NCBI RefSeq assembly: GCF_018199995.1
Contig: NZ_CP073579.1
Coordinates: 186,001 to 250,000, forward strand
From: Photobacterium sp. GJ3
GTDB lineage: Bacteria; Pseudomonadota; Gammaproteobacteria; Enterobacterales; Vibrionaceae
DNA: 64,000 nt
Direction: 5' to 3'
Both the position numbers and the translations under genes were made by a program. Below, piece after piece: positions 18,157-27,122 of the stretch (position 1 is its first letter; every line of letters begins with the position of its first letter). The notes beneath the pieces were generated by a model. It was not told the DNA's origin, made no database searches, and was given only the letters and a program-made list of their open reading frames with translations.

Positions 18157-19649
18157 TTGGAAATTACATCAACAGTGAGCTGACAGCAGTGAACTCCGGA
18201 CGCAGTCTGCCTGTGACGGATCCGGCAAACGGCACCGTGATTGAGGAAGTCGGTTTATCCAGTGTACAGGAGACTGAACAGGCGATTGCAGCGGCCGAAG
18301 CAGCATGGCCGGCATGGGCGCAGATGACTCCCCTGAATCGCTCCCGGATCCTGTTTCGTTTCAAAGCATTGCTGGAACAAAACATGGACGAACTGGCGGC
18401 GCTGATCAGTCGTGAACATGGCAAAGTACACAGCGATGCCCTCGGGGAATTGACGCGCGGGCTGGAAGTGGTGGAGTTTGCCTGCGGGATCCCGCATTTG
18501 CAGAAAGGGGAGCACAGCCGCAATGTCGGTTCCGGGGTGGATTCTTATTCGATGATGATGCCGCTCGGCGTGTGTGCCGGTATCACGCCGTTTAACTTTC
18601 CGGTCATGGTGCCGATGTGGATGTTCCCGATTGCACTGGCTACCGGCAACACCTTCATTCTGAAACCTTCAGAGAAGAATCCCTCTGCGGCACTGAAGCT
18701 GGCAGAACTGCTGACAGAAGCTGGACTACCCAAAGGGGTGTTCAATGTTGTTCAGGGCGATAAAACCTCGGTGGATGTGCTGCTTCGGGATCCGCGTGTC
18801 AAAGCAGTCAGTTTTGTCGGGTCCACGCCGATTGCTGAATATATCTATGCCGAGGGCTCGGCACATGGCAAGCGGGTTCAGGCCCTGGGCGGAGCGAAAA
18901 ATCACTTGGTGGTGATGCCGGATGCGGATCTGGATCAGGCGATGAACGCCCTGATGGGCGCCGCTTTCGGGGCCGCCGGTGAGCGTTGTATGGCGGTTTC
19001 TGTCGCCGTGGCGATTGGCGATGAGGTCGGCGACCGGCTGGCCGAGAAACTCACCGCCCGCATTCGCGAGCTGAGAGTGGGGCCGGGCTACGGGCAGGCG
19101 GTTGAGAATGAAATGGGGCCGCTGATCACCGAGGATCACATGAAGAAAGTGAGCGGTTACATTGATCAGGGCGAGGCTGAAGGGGCCACGCTGCTGGTGG
19201 ATGGCAGAGATTACCAAGTGCCCGGTTATGAAAGCGGTTATTTTGTCGGCGGGACGCTGTTTGATCAGGTCACCCCGAAAATGACGATTTACCGGGAAGA
19301 AATTTTCGGCCCGGTTCTGTCCCTGTTGCGGGCGCAGTCGCTGGATGAAGCCTTGGCGCTGATCAATGCCCATGAGTTCGGTAATGGCACTGCAATCTTT
19401 ACCGCTGATGGTGAAGCCGCCCGCCGTTTCAGCGATCAGGTTGAAGTCGGCATGGTTGGTGTTAATGTACCGATTCCGGTTCCCATGGCATTCCATTCAT
19501 TTGGCGGCTGGAAGCGTTCTCTGTTCGGACCGCTGCACATGCACGGCAACGATGGGGTGCGATTCTTTACCCGGATGAAAACGATCACTACCCGCTGGCC
19601 GAAGCACCAGCAACAAGGGGCTGACTTCATCATGCCCACCATGAAATAA
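18153..19649 (+). CDS. mmsA: Methylmalonate-semialdehyde dehydrogenase (CoA-acylating)
   Basis: A 498-residue aldehyde dehydrogenase. Features: GVCAGITPFNFPVMVPMWMF, FILKPSEKNPSAA (NAD pocket), VSFVGSTPIAEYIY, and FGAAGERCMAVSVAVA with the catalytic Cys. The GERCMA form and the ending QGADFIMPTMK are typical of MmsA/IolA, which convert a semialdehyde with NAD and CoA to an acyl-CoA such as propionyl- or acetyl-CoA. The start ATG overlaps the alcohol dehydrogenase stop. The pair could take a hydroxyacid such as 3-hydroxypropionate or hydroxyisobutyrate to acyl-CoA, though no inositol or valine genes are adjacent to confirm that. Confidence 0.9.
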   Translation: MIGNYINSELTAVNSGRSLPVTDPANGTVIEEVGLSSVQETEQAIAAAEAAWPAWAQMTPLNRSRILFRFKALLEQNMDELAALISREHGKVHSDALGELTRGLEVVEFACGIPHLQKGEHSRNVGSGVDSYSMMMPLGVCAGITPFNFPVMVPMWMFPIALATGNTFILKPSEKNPSAALKLAELLTEAGLPKGVFNVVQGDKTSVDVLLRDPRVKAVSFVGSTPIAEYIYAEGSAHGKRVQALGGAKNHLVVMPDADLDQAMNALMGAAFGAAGERCMAVSVAVAIGDEVGDRLAEKLTARIRELRVGPGYGQAVENEMGPLITEDHMKKVSGYIDQGEAEGATLLVDGRDYQVPGYESGYFVGGTLFDQVTPKMTIYREEIFGPVLSLLRAQSLDEALALINAHEFGNGTAIFTADGEAARRFSDQVEVGMVGVNVPIPVPMAFHSFGGWKRSLFGPLHMHGNDGVRFFTRMKTITTRWPKHQQQGADFIMPTMK

Positions 19650-19661
19650 CCCCTCATCTGA

Positions 19662-19686
19662 GCGGCTTCCCAATGCAGGAAGCCGC
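19662..19686 (+). terminator. Probable terminator after mmsA
   Basis: GCGGCTTCC-caatgca-GGAAGCCGC is a perfect 9-bp stem 12 bp after the mmsA stop, followed by CTGTTTGC with only a short T run. The 250 bp beyond it, up to the next repeat array, hold no convincing gene. Confidence 0.6.
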
Positions 19687-19934
19687 CTGTTTGCAGCGTT
19701 GTGATGCTGCACTGTCGTTGGCTCAGTCTTGCAGAAATTATAAATAACCCGAGTTGCTGGTGGCCGGGTTGAGGGGTTCCCTATGCTGTTTTCCCCGCGG
19801 TTCAATTCGACGCTGGTGATTTTCTACACACGCATGGAGAACATTCATGGCTGCATTACGGAAGCGATTTCACTGCTACCCCGGCGGTTGGATATCCGGT
19901 GTATTGTAAGTGACTCTGGGCACCATGTCTCATT

Positions 19935-21371
19935 TTCGTCGTTCCCGCGAAGGCGGGAACCCAGTGACGTTGATGCGCTGAATTCTCGTCTGGGCGCTGT
20001 GAACGATTCTGCAGAATGACTGAACCTTGCTGGGATTTGATTTGTTCAATGATGATTTTCGTGTGTTTGTAGCCCGGCGCTTTATGGATTCCCGCCTGCG
20101 CGGGAATGACGGTAAGGCGATGAATTTAAAGTGATTTGTCGTTCCCGCGAAGGCGGGAACCCAGTGACGTTGATGCGCCGAAGCCACGTCTGGGTGCTGT
20201 GAACGATGCGACAGAACGGCTGAACTTGGCTGTGATTTGATCTGTGCAATGATGTTGTGAATGCGCTCTGAGTCCTGCGCTCTATGGATTCCCGCCTGCG
20301 CGGGAATGACAGTAATCGTATGAATTATATAAAATTTGTCGTTCCCGCGCAGGCGGGAACCCAGTGACGTTGATGCGCCGAAGCCTCGTCTGGGTGCAGT
20401 GAACGATTCTATAGATTGACTTGAACCTTGCTGGGATTTGATCTGTTCAATGATGATTTTCGTGTGATTTTATTCCAGCGCACCATGGATTCCCGCCTGC
20501 GCGGGAATGACGGTAAGACGATGAATTTAAAGTGATTTGTCGTTCCCGCGAAGGCGGGAATGACGGTAAGGCGATGAATTTAAAATGATTTGTCGTTCCC
20601 GCGAAGGCGGGAACCCAGTGACGTTGATGCGCCGAAGCCTCGTCTGGGTGCAGTGAACGATTCTATAGATTGACTTGAACCTTGCTGGGATTTGATCTGT
20701 TCAATGATGATTTTCGTGTGTTTGTAGCCCGGTGCTCTATGGATACCCGCCTGCGCGGGAATGACGGTAAGGCGATGAATTTAAAATGATTTGTCGTTCC
20801 CGCGAAGGCGGGAACCCAGTGACGTTGATGCGCTGAAGCCACGTCTGGGCGCTGTGAGCGATTCTACAGAATGACTGAGCCTTGCTGGGATTTTATCTGT
20901 TCCATGATGATTTTCGTGTGATTTTATTCCAGCGCACCATGGATTCCCGCCTGCGCGGGAATGACGGTAAGACGATGAATTTAAAGTGATTTGTCGTTCC
21001 CGCGAAGGCGGGAATCCAGTGACGTTCAAGCGCCGAAGCCACGTCTGGGTGCTGTGAACGATGCGACAGAACGGCTGAACTTGGCTGTGATTTGATCTGT
21101 TCAATGATGTTTTTCGTATGATTTTATTCCAGCGCCCTATGGATTCCCGCCTGCGCGGGAATGACGGTAAGGCGATGAATTTAAAATGATTTGTCGTTCC
21201 CGCGCAGGCGGGAACCCAGTGACGTTGATGCGCTGAAGGTTCGTCTGGGTGCAGTGAACGATTCTATAGATTGGCTTGAACCTTGCTGGGATTTTATCTG
21301 TTCATTGATGTTGTGAACGCGCTTTGAGCCCGACGCCTTATGGATTCCCGCCTGCGCGGGAATGACGAAAT
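19935..21371. repeat. REP-like repeat array 3 (eight units)
   Basis: Palindrome A copies begin at about 19940, 20140, 20340, 20541, 20594, 20795, 20995 and 21195. Steps are 200-201 bp except for the 53-bp step between 20541 and 20594, where the body of a unit is missing and the palindrome joins directly to the tail of a B palindrome. This looks like a deletion by recombination between palindromes. The array lies between mmsA and the peroxiredoxin gene. Confidence 0.95.
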
Positions 21372-21454
21372 TAAGTATTTTCGATGTGGGGGAAATGCGC
21401 GGGAATAACGGTTTTTTGCTTTGGCGATATATAAAGGGAATCACAACCCCAGGG

Positions 21455-21568
21455 AAAAATTCATGGATGAATTTTTAGGTTGTCGGCGCCGGGAGCGCCT
21501 ACAACCGGCCCGGCCCACATGAGAGAAAAAAAGGCATTTCTGGGTACGCTTTGTGCCAGCAAAGCGTA
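21455..21568. other. Three consecutive hairpins in an intergenic region
   Basis: AAAAATTCAT/ATGAATTTTT (21455-21476, 10 bp, two-base loop), GGTTGTCGGCGC/GCGCCTACAACC (21478-21506, 11 of 12 pairs) and TACGCTTTG/CAAAGCGTA (21545-21568, 9 bp, six-base loop) follow one another between array 3 and the peroxiredoxin gene. I see no start codon with a fitting frame. It may be a structured RNA, a different repeat element or a remnant of a mobile element. Confidence 0.5.
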
Positions 21569-21647
21569 TCTGGCGCGCATTTAAAATGCTGAATTTGGCA
21601 CTGCTCTCAAGCGCGCCATATCTCCATCCCAATGATTCAGGCCGGAT

Positions 21648-22184
21648 TTATCCCTGATACGTCCCACGAACCGGATAGTTGTTTTCCGGTGTGCGCAGCC
21701 ACTGCAGGCCCGCGACCAGAGTTTTCAGATCGGGTCTGGCGAAGGGGATATTGGAGTAATCTGCAATTTGAATCTTGCCTTCCGCATTGATGACAAACAA
21801 ACCGGGTTCCGCAAAGACATGATCGGTTTCCTGAGCGGAGCGGGGTTCAGACAGATAAAGCCCGAGTGACTGGGCCTGCGCAATGGTGAGTCCGTAGGCA
21901 ATCGGGAACGAGACATCCAGTGCTTCAAGATGGGCTTCCAACTGTGCCTGACTGTCCATGGAGGCGGCGATGATATCCACTCCGATTTCAGCCAGATCAG
22001 CTTTCAAGGTCTCTAACTGATTCAGGTAACGGGTACAGAGCGGGCAGTGCTTGCCACGATAGATCACAACCAGCCGCCAGTCTGCGCCTTGGGCTGGCGT
22101 CCCCAGAGAGATGGATTGACCAGAACGCAATTGTACCGGGATTGATGGAAAAGGCGTGCCGGGTTGAGGTTGATTGAGCGCCAT
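21648..22184 (-). CDS. Peroxiredoxin-like protein (AhpC/TSA superfamily)
   Basis: A 178-residue thioredoxin-fold protein. LVVIYRGKHCPLCTRYLNQLETL (residues 38-60) supplies a CPLC pair where the peroxidatic cysteine is expected. PIAYGLTIAQAQSLGLYLS and EPGLFVINAEGKIQIADYSN follow the AhpC/TSA pattern, including the conserved glycine-rich turn. There is no signal peptide, so it is cytoplasmic. It would reduce peroxides using thiols. It is single and divergent from the IclR gene at 22384, with a 200-bp shared upstream region. Confidence 0.8.
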   Translation of the reverse strand: MALNQPQPGTPFPSIPVQLRSGQSISLGTPAQGADWRLVVIYRGKHCPLCTRYLNQLETLKADLAEIGVDIIAASMDSQAQLEAHLEALDVSFPIAYGLTIAQAQSLGLYLSEPRSAQETDHVFAEPGLFVINAEGKIQIADYSNIPFARPDLKTLVAGLQWLRTPENNYPVRGTYQG

Positions 22185-22383
22185 GACATGTGTCCTTCGT
22201 TTTCATTGAAATCTGTTGGGTCATTAGAACGGGATGGGTCCGATTTATTTCAGTCGGCATGGTTAGATTGCGAAACGGTGACTTGTGGCAAAACAGCGCG
22301 CTCACAGCGTCGTTCGTGAACCTGTTATTGATCAGCACCAATGAAGTGTATAACCTGATTCAAAAAGAAATCGATTGAAGCCC

Positions 22384-23163
22384 ATGACGACAAATAAGCC
22401 CGCGGCCCGGAAAGAAAAAGGGTCGACCATTGAACGTGTCTTGCAAATTCTGTCTTTTATTTCTGAACATGAAGGTCAGTATGATCAACATGAACTCGCA
22501 GAAGCAATGGACTTGCCGAAACTGGCGATCGGAAAACTGGTGGCTCAGCTGAAAACGCTGGGCATTTTGCGCGAAAATATGCTCAGAAAAATCATCGCCG
22601 GGCCAGAATTCCGCCAGATGGCTCTGGCCGTATTACGCAATAAGGTTTTTGCATCCCAGCGAACCGCGGTGTTAGAGAAACTGTCTGCTCAGATTGGGGA
22701 AACCTGCGGTGTTTCTGTGCCGAACGGCATCGAAATGCTTTATTTTGAGCGGGTTCAGACCAATTGGCCGCTGCAAATTAACCTGCCGGTTGGCAGCAGT
22801 GTCCCGCTGGCCGCCACGGCATCCGGAAAATTGTATCTGGCGACCCTGCCGGATCATGTTCGGCAGGTGATTCTGGATAATATCGCGCTGGAAGTCTTCA
22901 CAGCACATACTCTGGTTGAGAAAGCGCAGCTTGAGCAGGAACTGAAAACCGTGCGAGCGCTGGGTTATGGCCGCGATAATGGCGAGTTTATTGATGGCAT
23001 GGCTGCCGTGTCTGTGCCCATCGCACGGGATGGTTTAACGTTGGGCTATCTGTTCTGCCACAGCCCGATGGTGCGGCAATCGCTGATGGATCTGGAAAGC
23101 CATCTTCCGGCGATGCGGGAAGCCGCAGAAGAAATGATGGATCTCATGCTCACAGATGGCTGA
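22384..23163 (+). CDS. IclR-family transcriptional regulator 1
   Basis: About 259 residues from ATG 22384 (an in-frame TTG nine bases earlier is possible). N-terminal winged helix: GSTIERVLQILSFISEHEGQYDQHELAEAMDLPKLAIGKLVAQLKTLG, residues 13-60. C-terminal effector domain: ISAQIGETCGVSVPNGIEML, YFERVQTNWPLQINLPVGS and ATASGKLYLATLP, typical of IclR proteins that sense a small organic acid. It is convergent with a second IclR gene that shares TNWPLQI and ATASGKL. The twin operator-like palindromes at 16923 and 24913 are reasonable targets for one or both. Confidence 0.88.
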   Translation: MTTNKPAARKEKGSTIERVLQILSFISEHEGQYDQHELAEAMDLPKLAIGKLVAQLKTLGILRENMLRKIIAGPEFRQMALAVLRNKVFASQRTAVLEKLSAQIGETCGVSVPNGIEMLYFERVQTNWPLQINLPVGSSVPLAATASGKLYLATLPDHVRQVILDNIALEVFTAHTLVEKAQLEQELKTVRALGYGRDNGEFIDGMAAVSVPIARDGLTLGYLFCHSPMVRQSLMDLESHLPAMREAAEEMMDLMLTDG

Positions 23164-23173
23164 TCGTCGTTTT

Positions 23174-23935
23174 TTACTGCGACATCAGAAACTGCTGAAG
23201 CTGATCCCGTGTTCGCGACAGATCCGGTAAGAAAGTCAGTAACTGATCCAGATTCTTCCGGGTTTTCGGACAATGGCAGAACAGAGAAGCCAGAAACTTC
23301 CCGTCTTCCGACAATACCGGAATCGCCACAGCCACCAGTCCATCGATGAATTCTTCGTTATCCACACTGACCTGACGACCCCGGATCAACCGGAGCTCCT
23401 GTTCCAGGTTTTCCCGCTCTGTGTGGGTATTTTTGGCTAGCTTGATGAGATCGGTCTGATCAAAAATCCGGTCACGCTGCGCTTTGGTCAGTGTGCTAAG
23501 GAAGAGTTTGCCGGATGCTGTCGCCCAGACCGGTGTTTTCATACCCAGCGGAAGCACAATTTGCAGCGGCCAGTTGGTCTGAATCCGCTCGTGATAGACC
23601 ATCCCATTGCCATCTGGAATGGCGATGCCGCAGGTTTCATTCACCCGCCGGGACAACCCGTGTAAAATCGCCTGCAACTGAGCGCGGCGCTCATTATGGT
23701 TGTTCAGGTTCAGCGCAATCCGTTTGAGTTCAGCGCCCGGATACACATTCCCCCGCTCATCTGCAGTCAGAAATTTTTCTTCATCCAACTGCTGAACCAA
23801 CCGGTGATACGTCGGTTTAGGGATCTCAGAATGAAAGATCAGATCCGGCAAGGGCACGGGCTGCTCATGGCCGGCAGTCTGCGTCACAATTTCAATAATA
23901 CGGCTGACGGCGTTGGCTTTATTTTCATTTTCCAT
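23174..23935 (-). CDS. IclR-family transcriptional regulator 2
   Basis: A 253-residue protein, ATG complement at 23935. The winged helix spans about residues 5-60 (NAVSRIIEIVTQTAG through PKPTYHRLVQQLDEEKFL). The effector domain has NETCGIAIPDGNGMVYHERIQTNWPLQIVLPLG and ATASGKLFLSTLT, closely similar in order and wording to the convergent neighbour, so the pair probably arose by duplication. It ends 10 bp past the other's stop. The lactonase gene lies 36 bp upstream of its start, in the same direction, so it could be transcribed with the lactonase. Confidence 0.86.
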   Translation of the reverse strand: MENENKANAVSRIIEIVTQTAGHEQPVPLPDLIFHSEIPKPTYHRLVQQLDEEKFLTADERGNVYPGAELKRIALNLNNHNERRAQLQAILHGLSRRVNETCGIAIPDGNGMVYHERIQTNWPLQIVLPLGMKTPVWATASGKLFLSTLTKAQRDRIFDQTDLIKLAKNTHTERENLEQELRLIRGRQVSVDNEEFIDGLVAVAIPVLSEDGKFLASLFCHCPKTRKNLDQLLTFLPDLSRTRDQLQQFLMSQ

Positions 23936-23970
23936 TCTGTCTGAACTCGTTCGCGCCTGAATGCCGGGAA

Positions 23971-24897
23971 TTATAGCCCGTCCGCCTGAACGCTAAAAGG
24001 TTGATGCAACAGTGCATCGTTAAAGACAGGCTCAGTTTTTCCCGGAAAAGGCGACGGGATCACAAAGGTCCGGCCCGACAGTGGCTGCTCACTTCGTTCT
24101 GCATCCGACATGCTAAACCATCCGGTTGTTATATAAAGCTGATCAAGGTGCGGGCCACCAAAGGTGCAGCGGGTGGCATGCCTGACCGGGAGTTGAATTT
24201 GATGAATGTGCTGACCCTCGGGATTGAAAACACTCACCCGGCCCTGATTCCAGTGACACACGAAAAGGTTACCCGCTGAGTCTGTGGTCAAGCCGTCGGG
24301 TAACCCCGCGTCGTCCGGTAGCTGGATGAAGACCTGTTTGCTGAGCACTTCAGACCAGTCATCACGCATCTGTAACCTCATCACCTGACCACAAAACATA
24401 TTCGCGACGTAGGCGCGTTGCCGTGCAGAATCGAATGCGATGCCGTTGGCAACGGCATAGCCTTGGTCTAACTGCGTGATCTGATGGTGCCGGGCATCGT
24501 AGCGGTAGACACAGCCATCCGGCCGCTCGAGAACGGTGTCGTTCATAGAGCCAAACCAGAGATCGCCATTGGGGCAATTTACAGCGTCATTGAGGCGAAG
24601 GTCTGGTTGGCCTTCAGTCGGATCACCCACGAATTCGAAATCACAAAACCGGGCATCACACCGATACAATCCCTGTTTGGTGGCGACCAGCCAGCCGCCG
24701 TTTGATGTCGGCGCAATGGCCGTTGCAGGGACAGGCACAAGTCGGGTGTTTTCATGCTGGTTTGCAGGAAAAAACTGGTGGATACAGTTGCGCTCCGTAT
24801 CGACCCAATACAGGCATTGTTCCGATGCGATCCAGATCGGCGATTCGCCAATCTCTGCGAGCGTTGTGTGGATCGGTACAGCTTGATGAGAAATCAT
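23971..24897 (-). CDS. SMP-30/gluconolactonase-family protein
   Basis: A 308-residue six-bladed beta-propeller lactonase. ATG at 24897 (MISHQAVPIHTTLAEIGESPIW) is preferred; a longer frame upstream has no ribosome site. Metal-binding residues expected for the family are visible: Glu in GESPIW, Asn in RLNDAVNCPNGD, Asn in YAVANGIAFDSARQ and Asp in GLPDGLTTDSAGNLF. Such enzymes hydrolyse sugar-acid lactones. The operator-like palindrome TGATATAATTTGTATCA lies 16-32 bp upstream of the start, shared with the alcohol dehydrogenase operon. The substrate is unknown. Confidence 0.88.
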   Translation of the reverse strand: MISHQAVPIHTTLAEIGESPIWIASEQCLYWVDTERNCIHQFFPANQHENTRLVPVPATAIAPTSNGGWLVATKQGLYRCDARFCDFEFVGDPTEGQPDLRLNDAVNCPNGDLWFGSMNDTVLERPDGCVYRYDARHHQITQLDQGYAVANGIAFDSARQRAYVANMFCGQVMRLQMRDDWSEVLSKQVFIQLPDDAGLPDGLTTDSAGNLFVCHWNQGRVSVFNPEGQHIHQIQLPVRHATRCTFGGPHLDQLYITTGWFSMSDAERSEQPLSGRTFVIPSPFPGKTEPVFNDALLHQPFSVQADGL

Positions 24898-24912
24898 GAA
24901 TTCAACCTTAAA

Positions 24913-24929
24913 TGATATAATTTGTATCA
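24913..24929 (-). promoter_or_regulatory. Candidate IclR-type operator upstream of the lactonase gene
   Basis: TGATATAATTTGTATCA, palindrome TGATA-N7-TATCA, 16 bp upstream of the lactonase start. It matches the palindrome at 16923-16939 in both arms and spacing, with two base differences in the spacer. Confidence 0.55.
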
Positions 24930-24976
24930 CTATAGGTTTAATTGGTCGTGATGGCTGGATTTCGTTCAAAAAAAGA

Positions 24977-24999
24977 AACCCTGCTCACAGAGCAGGGTT
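24977..24999 (-). terminator. Terminator of the TonB-dependent receptor gene
   Basis: AACCCTGCTC and GAGCAGGGTT form a 10-bp stem; on the minus strand it is followed by TCTTTTTTT. It lies 36 bp past the stop of the receptor gene. Confidence 0.9.
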
Positions 25000-25034
25000 C
25001 CGGGGTGCGTCAGTGTGAAAGCAGGGGGAAAGAA

Positions 25035-27122
25035 TTACCAGCGGTAATTCAGGGTCGCAATCACGCTGCGCTCTTCACCGTAGTAGCACCAGTAGTCACA
25101 CGCTGAGACATATGCTTTGTCAAACAGGTTACTGACGTTGAGCTGGGCTTGCCATCGACTGTTGATGTCATACTGCGCGCGCATGTCAAAGACGGTATAA
25201 GCGGGTACGTTGAGCTTCTCTCCGGAAAAGTAGCCGACAGATGAACCGATGTACCGGACCGCGCCACCAAGCGTCAGAGCTTCCACACCAAACTGAGCAA
25301 AGTTGTAATCAGCCTGAGCTGAGGCCATATGGCGCGGGATCAGGGCAGTTTGCTGTTTAGGAGCCCCTTCAGACGGATTATATTGACTCTTGTTGTAGGT
25401 GTAGTTCACCGCCAGTGTCATCTCCTCAGTTGGCTTGAGGATACTTTCTACTTCAACGCCTCTGGAGCTCACTTCCCCGGCCTGTGTCTGTGCACTGGAG
25501 GTTTCGGAAGTGACCAGACCGTTGTTTTGTTCAATGTTAAACACGGCAAGATTCACGTAACCGTCGACAAACGCTGGTGTATATTTCACACCCGCTTCAA
25601 CCTGTTCCCCTTCCAGCGGTTTGTAAACTTTGTTGGTCGTCGGGTCGATGGATGCAATCACCTCGAAAGATTCAGCGTAACTGATGTAAGGAGAAAGCCC
25701 GATATCAGACAGATACATCAGTCCGCCGCTCAGCGAAAAATTGTCGGTTGAAATGTCATCACCGTCGTTTTTCACGCTGACATCATCAAACCGGCCACCG
25801 ATGGTTGCAATCCACTTTCCGTCAAACTTCAACTGATGTTTTGCATACAGGCTGGCTTGTTCTTTTTTGATTCGGGCATAGGTTGTTGCATTAGGATTGG
25901 CGGGGGTAAATTGCCCGTACACAGGATCAAAGGCATTGATCGTTCCCATATTTGCACTGTTGTTCGAACCATCTTTGTTTTTGAAGTACTGGAGATCCAG
26001 TCCCATTAGCAACGTATTTTCAGTTCGATCCCCATACCAGGTGCCAATCACCTGATTATCCAGACTGTAGCTGTCGGCTGTGCCGTCTTTGTACGTCAGC
26101 CCCCGCGTAAGATCGGCTGAACTGTCGCTGCTGAAAGCATACGTGCTGCGCAGCAGCAAATCCGTGTGGGCATATCGTGCATTCTGCTTGATGTTCCAGG
26201 TATCGTTCAACTGATGGCTTAATTCGTAGCTCAATGCAATTTGTTTGTTTTGATTAATGTCGTAGTCCGGCTCTCCCAGATTGGTCGACGGATCAATCTT
26301 ACCCTGCGGTGTATCTGTTAAGGTGCCGTAAATCGGGAAGAACGGGTTGGTTGGCACCCCCTTGTCTTCCTTGTAGCTCGCCAGGAAAGTGATCGTGGTG
26401 TCGTAAGAGATGTCCCAGGTCAGGCTCGGCGCGAAGTAGTACCGGTTGTTATAAGTGCCATCCAGCGTACCGTCACGCTCACTGGCCAGACCGACCAATC
26501 GATAGCGCACGCTGCCGTCGTCATTGGCATCGTCCGAAATGTCGACGCCCAGACGTTTCAGGTGACGGTTCCCGGTCTGGAATTGAATATTGCCTTCCGG
26601 CGTATCGGTCGGACGTTTGCTGATCGCGTTCACAACACCACCCGGAGGGGCTTCACCATAAAGCACAGACGCCGGACCTTTCAGAATTTCAACCCGTTCA
26701 AGACCGAACGGCTCCAATGTCCAGACATAATAGCCCGTCGTGAAAAGGCGGTTCCCGTCTAAATAAGTGGCTGCATCGAAGCCACGGACTTTAAACCAGT
26801 CTGTGTCTGTATCTGAACCATAAGGTGAGGAGAGTACACCGGCCTGATAGCGGAGCGCTTCATCCAGTTTCTGGAATTGGTTCTTCTCCAGATTTTCCTG
26901 ATCAACAATTGCCATCGTGCGTGGTGTTTCCGCCAACGGCGCTTCCACTTTGAGTGTTGAAGCCGTCACCACAATGGTTTCAAGATCCGTTTCAGCGACG
27001 GTGTTGGCTGCATCTTCGGCCATGGCTGGCAGCGTGAAAGCAAGCAGCGAAGCAGGCAGGCAGATCATTTTGATGGACGCACCAAGCCGACTCAGGCTTG
27101 GATGGGAGTGAGTCGAAGTCAT
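25035..27122 (-). CDS. TonB-dependent siderophore receptor
   Basis: A 695-residue outer-membrane receptor. The signal peptide (MTSTHSHPSLSRLGASIKMICLPASLLAFTLPAMAED) ends near residue 36. A TonB box-like ETDLETIVVTAS follows, then the plug domain with ETPRTMAIVDQENLEKNQ and ERVEILKGPASVLYGEAPPGGVVNAISKRP, typical of ferric-siderophore receptors. The barrel runs from about residue 190 and ends VSNLFDKAYVSACDYWCYYGEERSVIATLNYRW, with a terminal aromatic residue and a small cysteine-bounded loop. It would import a hydroxamate or related iron chelate with energy from TonB. No siderophore synthesis genes are near. The upstream region (27123-27200) is AT-rich, but I see no convincing Fur box. Confidence 0.92.
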   Translation of the reverse strand: MTSTHSHPSLSRLGASIKMICLPASLLAFTLPAMAEDAANTVAETDLETIVVTASTLKVEAPLAETPRTMAIVDQENLEKNQFQKLDEALRYQAGVLSSPYGSDTDTDWFKVRGFDAATYLDGNRLFTTGYYVWTLEPFGLERVEILKGPASVLYGEAPPGGVVNAISKRPTDTPEGNIQFQTGNRHLKRLGVDISDDANDDGSVRYRLVGLASERDGTLDGTYNNRYYFAPSLTWDISYDTTITFLASYKEDKGVPTNPFFPIYGTLTDTPQGKIDPSTNLGEPDYDINQNKQIALSYELSHQLNDTWNIKQNARYAHTDLLLRSTYAFSSDSSADLTRGLTYKDGTADSYSLDNQVIGTWYGDRTENTLLMGLDLQYFKNKDGSNNSANMGTINAFDPVYGQFTPANPNATTYARIKKEQASLYAKHQLKFDGKWIATIGGRFDDVSVKNDGDDISTDNFSLSGGLMYLSDIGLSPYISYAESFEVIASIDPTTNKVYKPLEGEQVEAGVKYTPAFVDGYVNLAVFNIEQNNGLVTSETSSAQTQAGEVSSRGVEVESILKPTEEMTLAVNYTYNKSQYNPSEGAPKQQTALIPRHMASAQADYNFAQFGVEALTLGGAVRYIGSSVGYFSGEKLNVPAYTVFDMRAQYDINSRWQAQLNVSNLFDKAYVSACDYWCYYGEERSVIATLNYRW

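Noticed and set aside
19783..20019. Frame of 78 codons before array 3
   Set aside because: Its second half runs into the repeat unit and there is no supporting ribosome site or family likeness.
670..21444. Many minus-strand frames of about 67-107 codons within the repeat arrays
   Set aside because: They recur with the repeats (HWVPAFAGT-type peptides), have no ribosome sites and change with each unit; they are a known artefact of such repeats.
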